NCBI GenBank assembly: GCA_021234155.1
Contig: JAJEKV010000047.1
Coordinates: 11,222,201-11,286,200, forward strand
Source: Isoetes taiwanensis
Taxonomy: Eukaryota > Streptophyta > Lycopodiopsida > Isoetales > Isoetaceae
DNA: 64,000 nucleotides
Direction: 5' to 3'
In this document: piece after piece, positions 1-11,700 of the stretch
Numbering within the stretch: the stretch's first letter is position 1
How the letters are laid out: each line of letters starts with the position of its first letter
The notes under the pieces: model-generated
What the model saw: only the letters and a program-made list of their open reading frames with translations
Databases searched by the model: none
What the model was told of the DNA's origin: nothing
Translations under genes and position numbers: made by a program

Positions 1-600
1 TATTAAATCTGGATGCGTTGGCCTGAACCGCTCCCCCGAGCACCACCATATCAAATGCCTTGGGGAGATCCACGAGTTCCAACCTAGTGGCAGAACTCTG
101 CTCTTCTCCAGCTTCATGCCTTGGGAGGATTGATGAGTACCAAATCTGGCCTCTCCTCTAGTAAACGCACCCTAAACCTAAATAAAAAAGGAAAATTTTG
201 AAAATGGGTATTCATGGAAGATTCGACAAACAGAATTACACGTTGTAAAAATTCTCCCTCTTTTTTTCTAGCTCATCCTTTTTCCTAAAAAGCCATAGTT
301 TTGTTCAGGTAGCTTGTCCTTTTTCCTAAAAAGCCATAGTTTTGTTGGGGAGAGAACCTGTTAAATTTTTGCTAACCCGCCTTTTTTCGATTTTGCACAG
401 TAGGTTATAATAGTTTTAGGGAATTTTCCGAACCAAGAACTGGACCAGCTATTATAGTGTACTCCACGGTCATAGTCTGTCGATGAGAAGCGGATGCGCC
501 AGCTATCATAGTCTACACCACGGTCATAGTCTGCTAGTGAGAAGAGTCTGCTTGAAGTGTCGGTTATGCGAACAGGGTCTGGAACTCTGCCTCCTGTAAT
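1..600. other. Intergenic, two short tandem duplications
   Basis: No gene seen. A 41-bp unit beginning AGCTCATCCT/AGCTTGTCCT and ending in the AAAAAGCCATAG stretch is present twice (about 270-350). A 54-bp unit starting CCAGCT and containing CACGGTCATAGTCTG is present twice (about 445-550). Both look like simple replication-slippage or unequal-exchange products. The region may be the downstream flank of the Helitron relic. Confidence 0.6.
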
Positions 601-630
601 TGAGCCACGAAAAACACCCTAACTTGATTT

Positions 631-864
631 TCAAACTGAAATGGCAATCTTGAATCGGCAGGCACAAAGCACCGTGTCACCAACATGGGTTCCAGTTACT
701 ATCTCTGTCTCAATGACATGTCTTCCCAGCTTTTGTGTAACCAATTGTGTTCCATTACAGTAATATATCATCTCTCCAGGGATAAGCGGCGCCACCTTCT
801 TATTGATCCCATCTAGAAAATGGTTTAAAGGTGATAGTATATCACAATGTGTCCAAAAAGTCAC
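631..864 (-). pseudogene. Helitron helicase C-terminal fragment
   Basis: A 77-residue minus-strand frame contains PGEMIYYCNGTQLVTQKLGR followed by HVIETEIVTGTHVGDTV. In Helitron and Pif1-like helicases the segment LCNGTRL..+.L...VIEAEILTGxHxG lies close to the C terminus, so this is the end of the helicase. It is separated from the upstream helicase pieces by stops and missing sequence. It most likely belongs to the same decayed element as the triplicated segments at higher coordinates. Confidence 0.75.
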
Positions 865-982
865 TTCTTTCCACTTTTATTGGATATCAGGAAATATGTC
901 TTGAATTAAATCATCCACATCATCTGGCCCAAGACATATATCCTACGGCAGATGCACTATATCAATGCCCTTCTCCAGAAGG

Positions 983-3520
983 TTGGTTCTCGCACATCTC
1001 CTATGCGTAATAAGTAGTTAGTAAATGTTTGCTATTCAAGCGTATCTAAATCCAATGCATTCATAATGCGCATGTTGATTGTCAGTCTATATTCTCTCAC
1101 ACTATCCCAGATATACGAAAATCTCACCAAATCATATCTTTTAATGTCCTATCCCACTGCCTCAAATATCCACTTATGCATCATTGGTGCCTCATCCCAT
1201 ACAATCAACTGACGTGCTCGAATAAGTCTTGCCAATTCTGGTTGCCTTGGAATGTTGCAGGTAGATAATTCGTGTGCCCGTATGGGTATTTTGAAACACA
1301 AATGAGTCATTCAACCACCTTGCCATAACACTGACACAATGCTAGAAGATACGACTACTAAAACAATTCAACCCCTGAGACGTACATATCCTAGGAGAGT
1401 ATGTTTTTTCGGTTCCCCTAGGACCATTCACAAAGAAGATCCCACCACCAGTCTTATCAATCACATGGTTGAGAACAACATCACGAACTATCCACTTTGG
1501 GTTGGCAGTCATAGTGATGAACAAATCTGGTCGGCGAAGCTCTCGAACAATTGCCATGTCATCTTGGTCATGTAATGTGCGCTTCCCATAAATGTTGCTG
1601 GTAGAATGACATGATGCCCAATGGGATTCCTATCGTGCCCAGTGGAATCCACAATACCACTATACAATTCACTATGTAGTTGAGCCTGATCTAGTTGCAC
1701 CCACCCCAATCTTGACTGCCACATCTTAGAAAATGTGGCACACATATACTCATGGAATAATCTCCCTGGGATATGCACATCTCCTATGCGTAATAAGTAA
1801 TTAGTAGATTTTTGCTATTCAAGCGTATCTAAATCCAATGAGTTCATAATGTGCATGTTGATTGTCAGTCTATATTCTCTCACACTATCCCAGATATACG
1901 AATGGTTTAGAGAAGCTTCTACAATTTGCACACATGAACCTTTAAAAACCACTGGTAGTATTTGTCAAAAATCCCCTCCCAATAGCATTGGAATCCCACC
2001 AAATGGGGTCTACTCGTTGCCCATCATATCTTTTACTGTCCTATCCACTGCCTCAAATATCCACTTATGCATCATTGGTGCCTCATCCCATACAATCAAC
2101 TGACGTGCTCGAATAAGTCTTGCCAATTCTGGTTGTCTTGGAATGTTGCAAGTAGATAATTAGTGTGCCCATATGGGTATTTTGAAATGCGAATGAGTCA
2201 TTCAACCACCTTGCAATAACGTTGACACAATGCCAGAAGATATGACTACTAAAACAATTCAACCCCTGAGACGTACATATCCGAGAAGCGTATATTTTTT
2301 CGATTCCCCTAGGACCATTCACAAAGAAGATCCCACCACCAGTCTTATCGATCACATGGTTGAGAACAACATCACGAACTATCCACTTTGGGTTGGCAGT
2401 CATAGTGATGAACAAATCTGGTCGGCCAAGCTCTTAATGATTGCCATGGCATCTTGGTCACGTAATGTGTGCTTCCCATAAATGTTGCTGGTAGAATGAC
2501 ATGATGTCCAATGGAATTCCCATCGTGCCCAGTAGAATCCACAATACCACGATACAATTCACTATGTAGTTGAGCCTGATTTAGTTGCACCCACCTTAAT
2601 CTTGACTACCACTTTTTAGAAAATGTGGCACAGATATACTCATGGAATAATCTCCCCGTGATATGCACATCTCCTATGCGTAATAAGTAGTTAGTAAATA
2701 TTTGCCATTCAAGCGTATCTAAATCCAATGCGTTCATAATGCGCATGTTGATTGTCAGTCTATATTCTCTCACACTATCCTAGATATACGAATGCTTTAG
2801 AGAAGCTTCTACAATTTGCACGCATGAACCTTTAGGAACCACTGGTAGTATTTGTCAAAAATCCCCTCCCAATAGCATTGGAATCCCACCAAATAGGGTC
2901 TACTCATTGCCCATCGTATCTTTTAGTGTCCTATCCACTGCCTCAAATATCCACTTGTGCATCATTGGTGCCTCATCCCATACAATCAACTGACGTGCTC
3001 GAATAAGTCTTGCCAATTCTGGTTGTCTTGGAATGTTGCAAGTAGATAATTAGTGTGCCCATATGGGTATTTTGAAATGCGAATGAGTCATTCAACCACC
3101 TTGCAATAACATTGACACAATGCCAGAAGATACGACTACAATTCAACCCCTGAGACGTACATATCCTAGGAGAGTATGTTTTTCCGGTTCCCCTAGGACC
3201 ATTCACAAAGAAGATCCCACCACCAGTCTTATCGATCACATGGTTGAGAACAACATCACGAACTATCCACTTTGGGTTGGCAGTCATAGTGATGAATAAA
3301 TCTGGTCGGCCAAGCTCTCGAACAATTGCCATGGCATCTTGGTCATGTAATGTCCGCTTCCCATAAATGTTGCTGGTAGAATGACATGATGCCCAATGGA
3401 ATTCCCATCGTGCCCAGTGGAATCTACAATACCACTATACAATTCACTATGTAGTTGAGCCTGATTTAGTTGCAGCCACCCCAATCTTGACTGCCACATC
3501 TTAGAAAATGTGGCACATAT
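983..3520 (-). repeat. Three tandem copies of an ~890 bp Helitron segment
   Basis: Landmarks recur in order. GTAGATAATT occurs at 1261, 2152 and 3042 (spacing 891 and 890); GCTATTCAAG or its variant at 1031, 1813 and 2703 (782 and 890). The first copy lacks about 108 bp that encodes the GGDF.QILPVV region. Each copy runs, on the minus strand, from a HHVILPATFMGS block through TANPKW, the Pif1 Walker A and Walker B. Copies are closely similar and share the same internal fusion, so duplication came after the deletion. Unequal exchange within one dead Helitron explains this best. Confidence 0.85.
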
Positions 3521-3522
3521 AT

Positions 3523-4000
3523 TGTGACGTTCCAGCATAACCTACGATCCGAATACGTATATTATATTGCCACGTCACACGTATATGTCATCACGACAAG
3601 TACTTGAGAGCCGTAAAAGGTTGCACCTAGGGGGCAACCTCGTAAGTTGTGCATGTATATTAAACATATACAACTAAAACCCCTTTGCCAAGTGGCAATA
3701 CCCCATTTGATCCCTTCTAATCTAACTCTAAAAGTTCACATATAAGGAACCAAAGAGGAAACCCTAAACCTTTCTTCTTTCGCAATTAGGATTTTCCTGA
3801 GCCATTCCGGTCAAAAAGGAACACTAAGAAACTGTTTATAAAAAGAAAGTTTGAGTCAAAAAGGGGTGACCCCGCACAGAGTGCGCCCGGGGCCAATCCG
3901 AAAATTTTGGAAGTGCTTCTCGCGCACTGTGTGAGTGGTGGACCCATGTTGACATAGCTAGATACATAATTAGAAAATCGTGCTTCGGGGTAGCTTAGAG
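3523..4000 (+). repeat. LTR-like sequence, left part (split by CACTA)
   Basis: Starts abruptly with TGTGACGTTCC, a typical opening of plant Ty3/Gypsy LTRs, exactly where Helitron similarity ends. A promoter-like ACATATAAGGAACC at about 3736 is followed by AAACCCTAAACC and CT-rich sequence, as in an LTR U3/R boundary. Downstream is a 70-bp foldback unit (3865-3935) that recurs beyond the CACTA element. No tRNA-type primer site, gag or pol was recognised, so the LTR assignment is by composition and layout only. Confidence 0.45.
3865..3935. repeat. 70-bp foldback unit, first of three copies
   Basis: The unit opens GTGACC..CACAGAGTGCGCC and closes GCGCACTGTGTGAG, so its ends are imperfect inverted repeats. 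Further copies are at 16051-16120 and 16255-16324, on the far side of the CACTA insertion. The flank before it (AACACTAAGAAACT at about 3820) also recurs near 16008. This shows that the CACTA element landed inside a pre-existing tandem repeat. Confidence 0.75.
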
Positions 4001-4380
4001 CACTACAAAAATTTGCCCGCATTACGGCGTCACAATACGGCGTCCGGGCGTCGTTTGAGCGTCGATGAGCGGCGCCAAAAAGTCGATGAGCGGCGCCTAT
4101 AACGCGTCTGCGTCGTTTTCACGGCGCGGGCGGCGTCGCTATCACAGCGGCCTGCGGCGTCTTTAAAGCGGCAACGTGGCGTCGTTCAACGGCATGCGGC
4201 CTGCGGCGTGGGCGCCCGCCTTGGCCGAGGCGACGGTAGCGTCGGCAGCCGGGAGTTCTTGGCGTAAGCGACCGCGTGTTTGGCGTCGTTTAGCGTGCGT
4301 TACCGTGGCGGCCGCATGGCAGGCGGCGGCAGCGGCGTTACCCGGCGGATTCAGCGGCGTCGCCCATTACGTTTAACGGC
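4001..4380. repeat. CACTA left terminal and subterminal repeats
   Basis: GC-rich DNA with many GGCGTC and GTCGTT steps after the CACTACAA terminus, for example ACGGCGTC and GTCGATGAGCGGCGCC near 4020-4090. Such subterminal repeat clusters are the usual binding region for CACTA transposases. A plus-strand ORF across it (4176-4376) is alanine/arginine-rich because of base composition and is not a gene. Confidence 0.7.
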
Positions 4381-5570
4381 ATTAAACACGTGTATTAAAA
4401 AAAAAAAAAAAAATTTTTTAATTTTTTTTTTTTTGTAAATTGAAAAACATAATAATAATACATTTATTATGAATGAAGTTAATACATTTAATTTAAAGCC
4501 TATAAAATGAATTTAACCAATAAAAAAAATATAAGTTTTTAACGTCATTAAATGATGTCGCTTAAATATATTAAAAAATACAAAAATAAATGAAGCCCCA
4601 ATTTTTTTAGCTAAATACATTAATCAATAAATTAAGCTAAATACATTAATCAATACATTAAGCATATTGAAAATTAAATGCTTACCTGGTACAAGGTGGC
4701 AAAGTTGTTTTGCACAAACAACGCATTTGCTAGGAGTGTACATGCAAAACAATAAATTCAATGATTAGTAAAATATTAGTATAAATAAACAACTTAAAGG
4801 AAAAAAAAATATGGAAAATCAATGGGGGAGGGGTGGTTTCAATGGCGTCCCCTTTTGGATAACAATTTAACCTAAATAAAGCATTAGTATTTTATTAGCG
4901 TATTGAAAAAAATTAAATCCTTACCTGGAAGAGGTGCCAACTTGTTTTGCAAGAACAACACATTTTGCTAGGAGTGTACATGCAAAACAAAAATTCAATG
5001 ATTAGAAAGAAATAGCATAAAACAACTAATAAGGAAAAATTTTGGAAAGAAGAAGGGTCTCTGCCTTTTAACGACGTCTTCTTAGATGGGAAAAAAATTA
5101 GAAGAAGAATGGAAGAATTCAAGAAGAAAAGGCTAAGAAGAAGAGGAGGAACCCGAAAATGGGGAGGAAGAATCTGAAAGAAGATGAAGCGCAAAGAGGA
5201 GGATTAAGAGTAAGAATTTGAATAAGAGGAGGAAGAAGTAGTATAAGAGGAGGAAGAATCGAAGAAGAAGATGACAAAGGGAATGGAAGAATATGTATGG
5301 AAGAAGGATGCAAGAATGGAAGAAGAAGAATGAAGGTTGAAGGAAGAACAAACAACAAATACAAAAAGCCCTAAATCTACCCAAAAACAAGTTTAGATTC
5401 AAAAAACGAGTTGGTTGATCCGTGCACATACCTTATGAAGCTTGTCTTACACTTAGAATAGACCCCAAAGTAGATCCGCGCCGAAAATCGCCTCAAAAAA
5501 CGCTCCTCCATAAGCTTTGCTTGCTCGAAAATAAGCGGCGGGATTGCCGCCTGTTTTCGATTTAAATCAC
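4381..5570. other. AT-rich CACTA interior with direct duplication and purine tract
   Basis: A homopolymer-rich AT stretch (about 4397-4440) opens this region. A ~90-bp segment ending GGAGTGTACATGCAAAACAA is present at about 4679 and again at about 4919. From about 5095 to 5360 the plus strand is almost pure purine (GAAGAAGAAGAGG type). The minus-strand leucine/serine ORFs over it are compositional. No gene seen. Confidence 0.6.
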
Positions 5571-5665
5571 AGGTCGTCGTTTAACGACGTCGTGACGTCG
5601 TTAAACGACGACACAAAACGTCGTTTAACGACGTTTATAACGACGTTTTTTTTTTTACGACGACC
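5571..5665. repeat. Palindromic GTCGTTTAACGAC cluster
   Basis: Dense cluster of the palindrome GTCGTTTAACGAC and its halves, such as GACGTCGTTAAACGACG, ending in T and A homopolymers just before the 1.12 kb array. The same motif family returns at 15430-15960 next to the right end. The array therefore sits between two blocks of subterminal-type repeats. Confidence 0.7.
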
Positions 5666-5738
5666 AAAAAAAAAAAAAAAATTTTTTTTATATGCATGTA
5701 CCCTTGATACATGGGTTTATTTAACTAATGTATCTTTT

Positions 5739-8700
5739 GAAAGTTGGCCTGTATGTTGGCGATGACTTAGGAAGCTTCGTGACAAAAATCAGAATTTAAG
5801 TCCGTATTATGCATTAATTACGAATTTACGAATGTCTTGCTACTGCAAAAGCGGCCCTTGACTTCTGACTGCCACAACGGGAGGAGTACAGGTCCAAACT
5901 CCATTCCGTCAGTTCCCCTTGCTTCGCGTTCTCAACTGCATGTGATCGGCCACGTCCCAAGTGCAAAAGACCAAAACTCGGCACCCGAAACGCAAACCCT
6001 GCTAGAACCTGGCAACTCATAGGGTTTACGTTTCGGAGGCTCTATGCTTGTCAGATTTGACTAGGACCTTGCGCCGTGTCTTGACGTAGAGGGGGGGTGT
6101 TGGCGCCGAGCCGCGGACCCTAAAACCACCCTAGCGGCTTGCCCCAAAAGTCCTCTCCAGAAGGCCACGGCGGCGGACGGGCAACTTCCCTCTCCTGGCA
6201 GTGATCTGTCTCTGCCAATGGACTCGAGCGGCGACATTGCCCTAGGGACCAAGTTTTGTGGCGAAGCCCACCCCTTCTCGAAGAAGCGCCAAACTATCTC
6301 ATGTGCAACACACTTTCGTAGTCAATTGGCCAAAGAGGTGGCTGGCGAATCTTTGCAATGTAGAGGTAAGTGTTTCTTTCTTTTACAAAACTGGCCCAGG
6401 TGTAACTTGGTCCCTAGGGTAATTTTGGCATTCCGGACGATGTGGCGAAAGTCGGATCGGCATTTGAACCTCCGCAATGTCCGAACGACAAAACACTTTG
6501 GTTTCTACAATCGCCGCCCAGGGGCGCTTACAGCGGTTTGATATGTTCTCCCGGACGGATGTTGGATTTTTTGGACCTTCTCGGACTAGGTTCCTTGAAC
6601 AAAGGATTCAACGGTGGGATCTGAAACCGAGATCCGGAGTGTGGTCTTTAGCGTCATGCGCCCCGTGAGCTGCTGCCGAAAAGGCTGCCTCGGGAAGCTT
6701 TTGGGGCTCGCCTCACGGGTTCGGACTCTCCCTCTAATGAGGAGGCCTTGCAAGGTCCTCGCCTTGTTTGACTTGGGCAAGTGTGCGGGTCGGCTGCCCA
6801 ACAACAAAGCTGCCCGGCATCGTTCTAATGCAAACTATTTGATCTAAACCTTATCCAAAATTTTTGAAAGTTGGCCTGTATGTTGGCGATGACTTAGGAA
6901 GCTTCGGTGACAAAAATCAAAATTTAAGTCCGTACTATGCATTAATTACTGATTTACTTAATGTCTTGCTCTTTTGCAAAGCGGCCCTTGACTTACGGCG
7001 CCACAACGGAGGAGTACAGGTCCAAACTCCATTCCGTCGGTTCCCCTTGCTTCAGCGTTCTCAACTGCATGTGATCGGCCCGTCCCAAGTGCAAAAGACC
7101 AAAACTTCGGCACCCAAAACGCAAACCACCGCTAGAACACGGCAACTCATAGGGTTTACGTTTGGAGGCTCTATCCTTGTCGATTTGACTAGGAGCTTGC
7201 GCCGTGTCTTGGCGTAGAGGGGGTGTTGGCCTTGAGCACGGACCCTAAAACCACCCGAAGCGGCTTGCCCCAAAATTCCTCTCCGAAGGCCTTGGCGGCG
7301 GACGGGCAACTTCCCTCTCCGGAACCGTGATCCATCTCGCCAATGGACTCGAGCGTCGACATTGCCCTAGGGACCAAGTTTTGTGGCGAAGCCCACCCCT
7401 TCTCGAAGAAGCGCCAAACTATCTCATGTGTAACGCACTTTTCGTAGTCAATTGGCCTAGGAGGTGGGCATTGAATCTTGCAATGTAGGGCGTAAGTGTT
7501 TCTTTCTTTTGCAAAACCGGCCGTGTAACTTGGTCCCTAGGGTAATTTTGGCATTCCGGACGATGTGGCGAAAGTCGGATCGGCATTTGAACCTCCATAA
7601 TGTCCGACGACAAAACACTTTGGTTTCTACTTGTCGCCCTTGGGGCGCTTGTATGATATGTTCTCTCCGGACGGATGTTGGATTTTTGGACCTTCTCGGA
7701 CCAGGTTCACGGAACAAAGGATTCAACGGTCCGGATCACGGAAAACCGAGATCCGGGAGTGTGGTCTTTAAGCGTCGCCCCGTGGGGGCTTGTCGAGGAA
7801 AAGGCTGCCTCGGGAAGCTTTTGGGGCTCGCCTCACAGGGTTCGGACTCTCCCCTCTAATGAGGAGGCCTCGCAAGGTCCTGGCCTTGTTTGACTTGGGC
7901 AAGTGTGCCGGTCGGCTGTCCAACAACGAGCTGCCCGGACCGTTCTAATGCAAACTATTTGATCTAAACCTTATCCAAAATTTTTGAAAGTTGGCTGTAT
8001 GTTGGCGATGACTTAGGAAGCTTCGACAAAAATCAGAATTTAAGTCCGTACTATGCATTAATTACGAATTTACGAATGTCTTGCCTCTTTTGCAAAAGCG
8101 GGCCTTGACTTCTAAGCGCCTGGCAACGGGAGGATACAGGTCCAAACTCCATTCCGTCGGTTCCCCTTGCTTGGCGTTCTCAAGCTGCATGTGATCGACC
8201 CGCGTCCCAAGTGCAAAAGACCAAAACTTCGGCACCCAAAGCGCAAACCACCGCTAGAACACGGCAACTCATAGGGTTTACGTTTGGAGGCTCTATCCTT
8301 GTCGGTTGACTAGGACCTTGCGTAGTGTCTTGGCGTAGGGGGGTGTTGGCCTTGAGCACGGACCCTAAAACCACCCGAAGCGGCTTGCCCCAAAAGTCCT
8401 CTCCCGAAGGCCTTGGCGGCGGGACGGGCAACTTCCCTCTCGGGAACAGTCATCTGTCTCGCCAATGGACTCGAGCGTCGACATTGCCCTAGGGACCAAG
8501 TTTTGTGGCGAAAGCCCACCCCTTCTCGAAGCGCCAAACTATCTCATGTGCAGCGCACTTTTCGTAGTCAATTGGCCTAGGAGGTGGGCTGTTGAATCTT
8601 TGCAATGTAGAGGCGTAAGTGTTTCTTTCTTTTGCAAAATTGGCCGTGTAACTTGGTCCCTAGGGTAATTTTGGCATTCGGGACGATGTGGCGAAGTCGG

Positions 8701-11700
8701 ATCGGCATTTGAACCTCACGCAATGTCGAGCGACAAAACACTTTGGTTTCTACTTGTCGCCCTTGGGGCGCTTGCGGTTTGATATGTTCTCGGACCCGAT
8801 GTTGGATTTTTGGACCTTCTCGGACCAGGTTCACGGAACAAAGGATTCAGCGGTCGGATCACGGGAACCGAGATCCGGGAGTCACGACCTTTAAGCGTAC
8901 ACCCCGTGAGCTGCCCGAAAAGGCTACCTCGGGGAAGCTTTTGGGGCTCGCCTCACGGGGTTCGGGCTCTCCCCTCTAATGAGGAGGCCTTGCAAGGTCC
9001 TGGCCTTGTTTGACTTGGGCAAGTGTGCCCATTTCGGCTGCCCAACATCGGGCTGCGGGTTCTAGTGCAAACTATTTGATTTAAACCTTATCCAAAATTT
9101 TTGAAAGTTGGCCTGTATGTTGGCGATGACTTAAGAAGCTAGGTGACAAAAATCAGAATTTAAGTCCGTTACTATGCATTAATTACGAATTTCTGAATGT
9201 CTTGCTCTTTGCAAAGCGGCCCTTGACTTCGACGCCACAGCGGGAGGAGTACAGGTCCAAACTCCATTCCGTCGGTTTCCCTTGCCCAGCGTTCTCAACT
9301 GCATGTGATTGGCCACGTCCCAAATGCAAAAGACCAAAACTTCGGCACCCAAAACGCAAACCACTGCTAGAACGACAACTCATAGGGTTTACGTTTGAAT
9401 CTCTATGCTTGTCGGTTTGACTAGAACCTTCTAGGTGTCTTGGCGTAGAGGGGGTGTTGGCCTTGAGCCGCGGACCCTAAAACCACCCCGGGAAGCGGCT
9501 TGCCCCAAAAGTCCTCTCGAAGGCCACGCGACGAGCGGGCAACTTCCCCTCTCAGGGCAGGTGATGCGTCTCGCCAATGGACTCGAGCGTCGACATTGCC
9601 CTAGGGAACAAGTTTTGTGGCGAAAGCCCACTCCTTCTCGAAGAAGCGCCAAACTATCTTATGTCCAACACACTCGTAGTCAATTGGCCTAGGAGGTGGC
9701 TGTTGAATACTGCAATATAAGGCATAAGTGTGTCGTTTTTGCAAAGCCCGGCGGTGTAACTTAGTCCATAGGGTAATTTTGGCATTCGGACGATGTGGCG
9801 AAGTCGGATCGGCATTTGAACCTCTGCAATGTCTGAGCGACAAAACACTTTGGTTTCTACAGCACTGTAAGCCCTTGGGGGCGCTTCAGCGGTTTGATAT
9901 GTTCTCCCGGACGGATGTTGGATTTTTTTGGACCTTCTCGAACTAGGTTCCTTGAACAAAGGATTCAACGGTCGGATACGGAAACCGAGATCCGGGAGTG
10001 TGGTCTTTAAGCGTCACCCCCGTGGGCTTGTGCCGAGAAAAAAGGCTGCCTCGGGGAAGCTTTTGGGGCTCGCCTCACGGGTTCGGACTCTCCCCTCTAA
10101 TGAGGAGGCCTCATAAAGGTCTGGCCTTGTTTGACTTGGGCAAGTGTGCCAGTCGGCTGCCCAACAACGGGCTGCCCGGACCGTTCTAATGCAAACTATT
10201 TGATCTAAACCTTATCCAAAATTTTGAAAGTTGGCTGTATGTTGGCGATGACTTAGGAAGCTTCGGCCGACAAAAATCAGAATTTAAGTCCGTTACTATG
10301 CATTAATTACGAATTTCTGAATGTCTTGCCTCTTTGCAAAAGCGGCCCTTGACTTACGCCACAACGGGAGGAGTCAGGTCCAAACTCCATTCCGTCGGTT
10401 TCCTTGCTTGGCGTTCTCAAGCGCATGTGATTGGCCACGTCCCAAATGCAAAAGACCAAAACTTCGGCACCCAAAGCGCAAACCACAGCTAGAACGACAA
10501 CTCATAGGGTTTACGTTTGGGCTCTATGCTTGTCGGTTGACTAGGACCTTCTTGCCGTGTCTTGGCGTAGAGGGGTGTTGGCCTTGAACCGCGGACCCTA
10601 AAACCACCGGAGCGGCTTGCCCCAAAATTCCTCTCGAAGGCCTTGGCGGCGGACGGGCAACTTCCCTCTCGGGAACCGTGATCTGTCTCTGCCAATGGAC
10701 TTCGAGCGTCGACATTGCCCTAGGGACCAAGTTTTGTGGCGAAGCCCACCCCTTCTCGAAGCGCCAAACTATCTCATGTGTAGCACTTTCGTAGTCAATT
10801 GGCCTAGGAGGTGGGTACATTGAATCTTGCAATGTAGAGGCGTAAGTGTTTCTTTCTTTTGCAAAACCCGGCCAGGTGTAACTTGGTCCCTAGGGTAATT
10901 TTGGCATTCCCGACGATGTGGCGAAGTCGGATCGGCATTTGAACCTCACTTAATGTCGAGCGACAAAACACTTTAGTTTCTACTTGTCGCCCGCGGGGCG
11001 CTTGGCGGTATGATATGTTCTCCCGGACGGATGTTGGATTTTTGGACCTTCTGGACCAGGTTCCGGAACAAAGGATTCAGCGGTGGGATCACGAAACCGG
11101 AGATCCGGAGTGTGGTCTTTAGCGTCGCCCCCGGAGGGGCTATTTGTCGAGAAAAGCTGCCTCGGGGAAGCTTTTGGGGCTCGCCTCACGGGGTTGGACT
11201 CTCCCCTCTAATGAGGAGGCCTCATAAGGTCCTGGCCTTGTTTGACTTGGGCAAGTGTGCGGTCGGCTTGTCCAACAACAGCTGCCTTGGGCCGTTCTAA
11301 TGCAAACTATTTGATCTAAACCTTATCCAAAATTTTTTGAAAGTTGGCTGTATGTTGGCGATGACTTAGGAAGCTTCGTGACAAAAATCAGAATTTAAGT
11401 CCGTTACTATGCATTAATTACGAATTTACGAATGTCTTGCTCTCTTGCAAAGCGGGCCTTGACTTCTAAGCGCCACAACGGAGGAGTCACGAGTCCAAAC
11501 TCCATTCCGTCGGTTCCCCTTGCTTGGCGTTCTCAAGCTGCATGTGATGGTCGCCCGTCCCAAGTGCAAAAGACCAAAACTTCGGCACCCAAAGCGCAAA
11601 ACCACTAGAACACGGCAACTCATAGGGTTTACGTTTTGGAGGCTCTATCCTTGTCGGTTGACTAGGACCTTCTTGCCCGTGTCTTGGCGTAGGGGGTGTT

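Larger units (their letters stand above)
631..3522 (-). mobile_element. Helitron helicase relic with internal triplication
   Basis: Minus-strand reading frames give pieces of the Helitron Rep/helicase polyprotein. I see the helicase-like block (LFITMTANPKW), the Pif1-type Walker A region (GGIFFVNGPRGTGKTY), a Walker B-like VWDEAPMMHKW, the GGDF.QILPVV motif, and a C-terminal block with CNGTQLV and VIETEIVTG. In intact elements several hundred residues separate the TANPKW block from the Pif1 Walker A. Here they abut, so an internal deletion fused them, and this deleted form was then tandemly copied. Stops and frameshifts are frequent and no complete protein is possible. The right edge at 3522 is where similarity between repeat copies stops and LTR-like sequence starts. 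Helitron ends (5' TC, 3' hairpin plus CTRR) were not located. Confidence 0.8.

Noticed and set aside
5119-5429. Overlapping minus-strand L/S/F-rich ORFs
   Set aside because: They lie on a GA-rich tract inside the CACTA element and exist in two frames at the same place.
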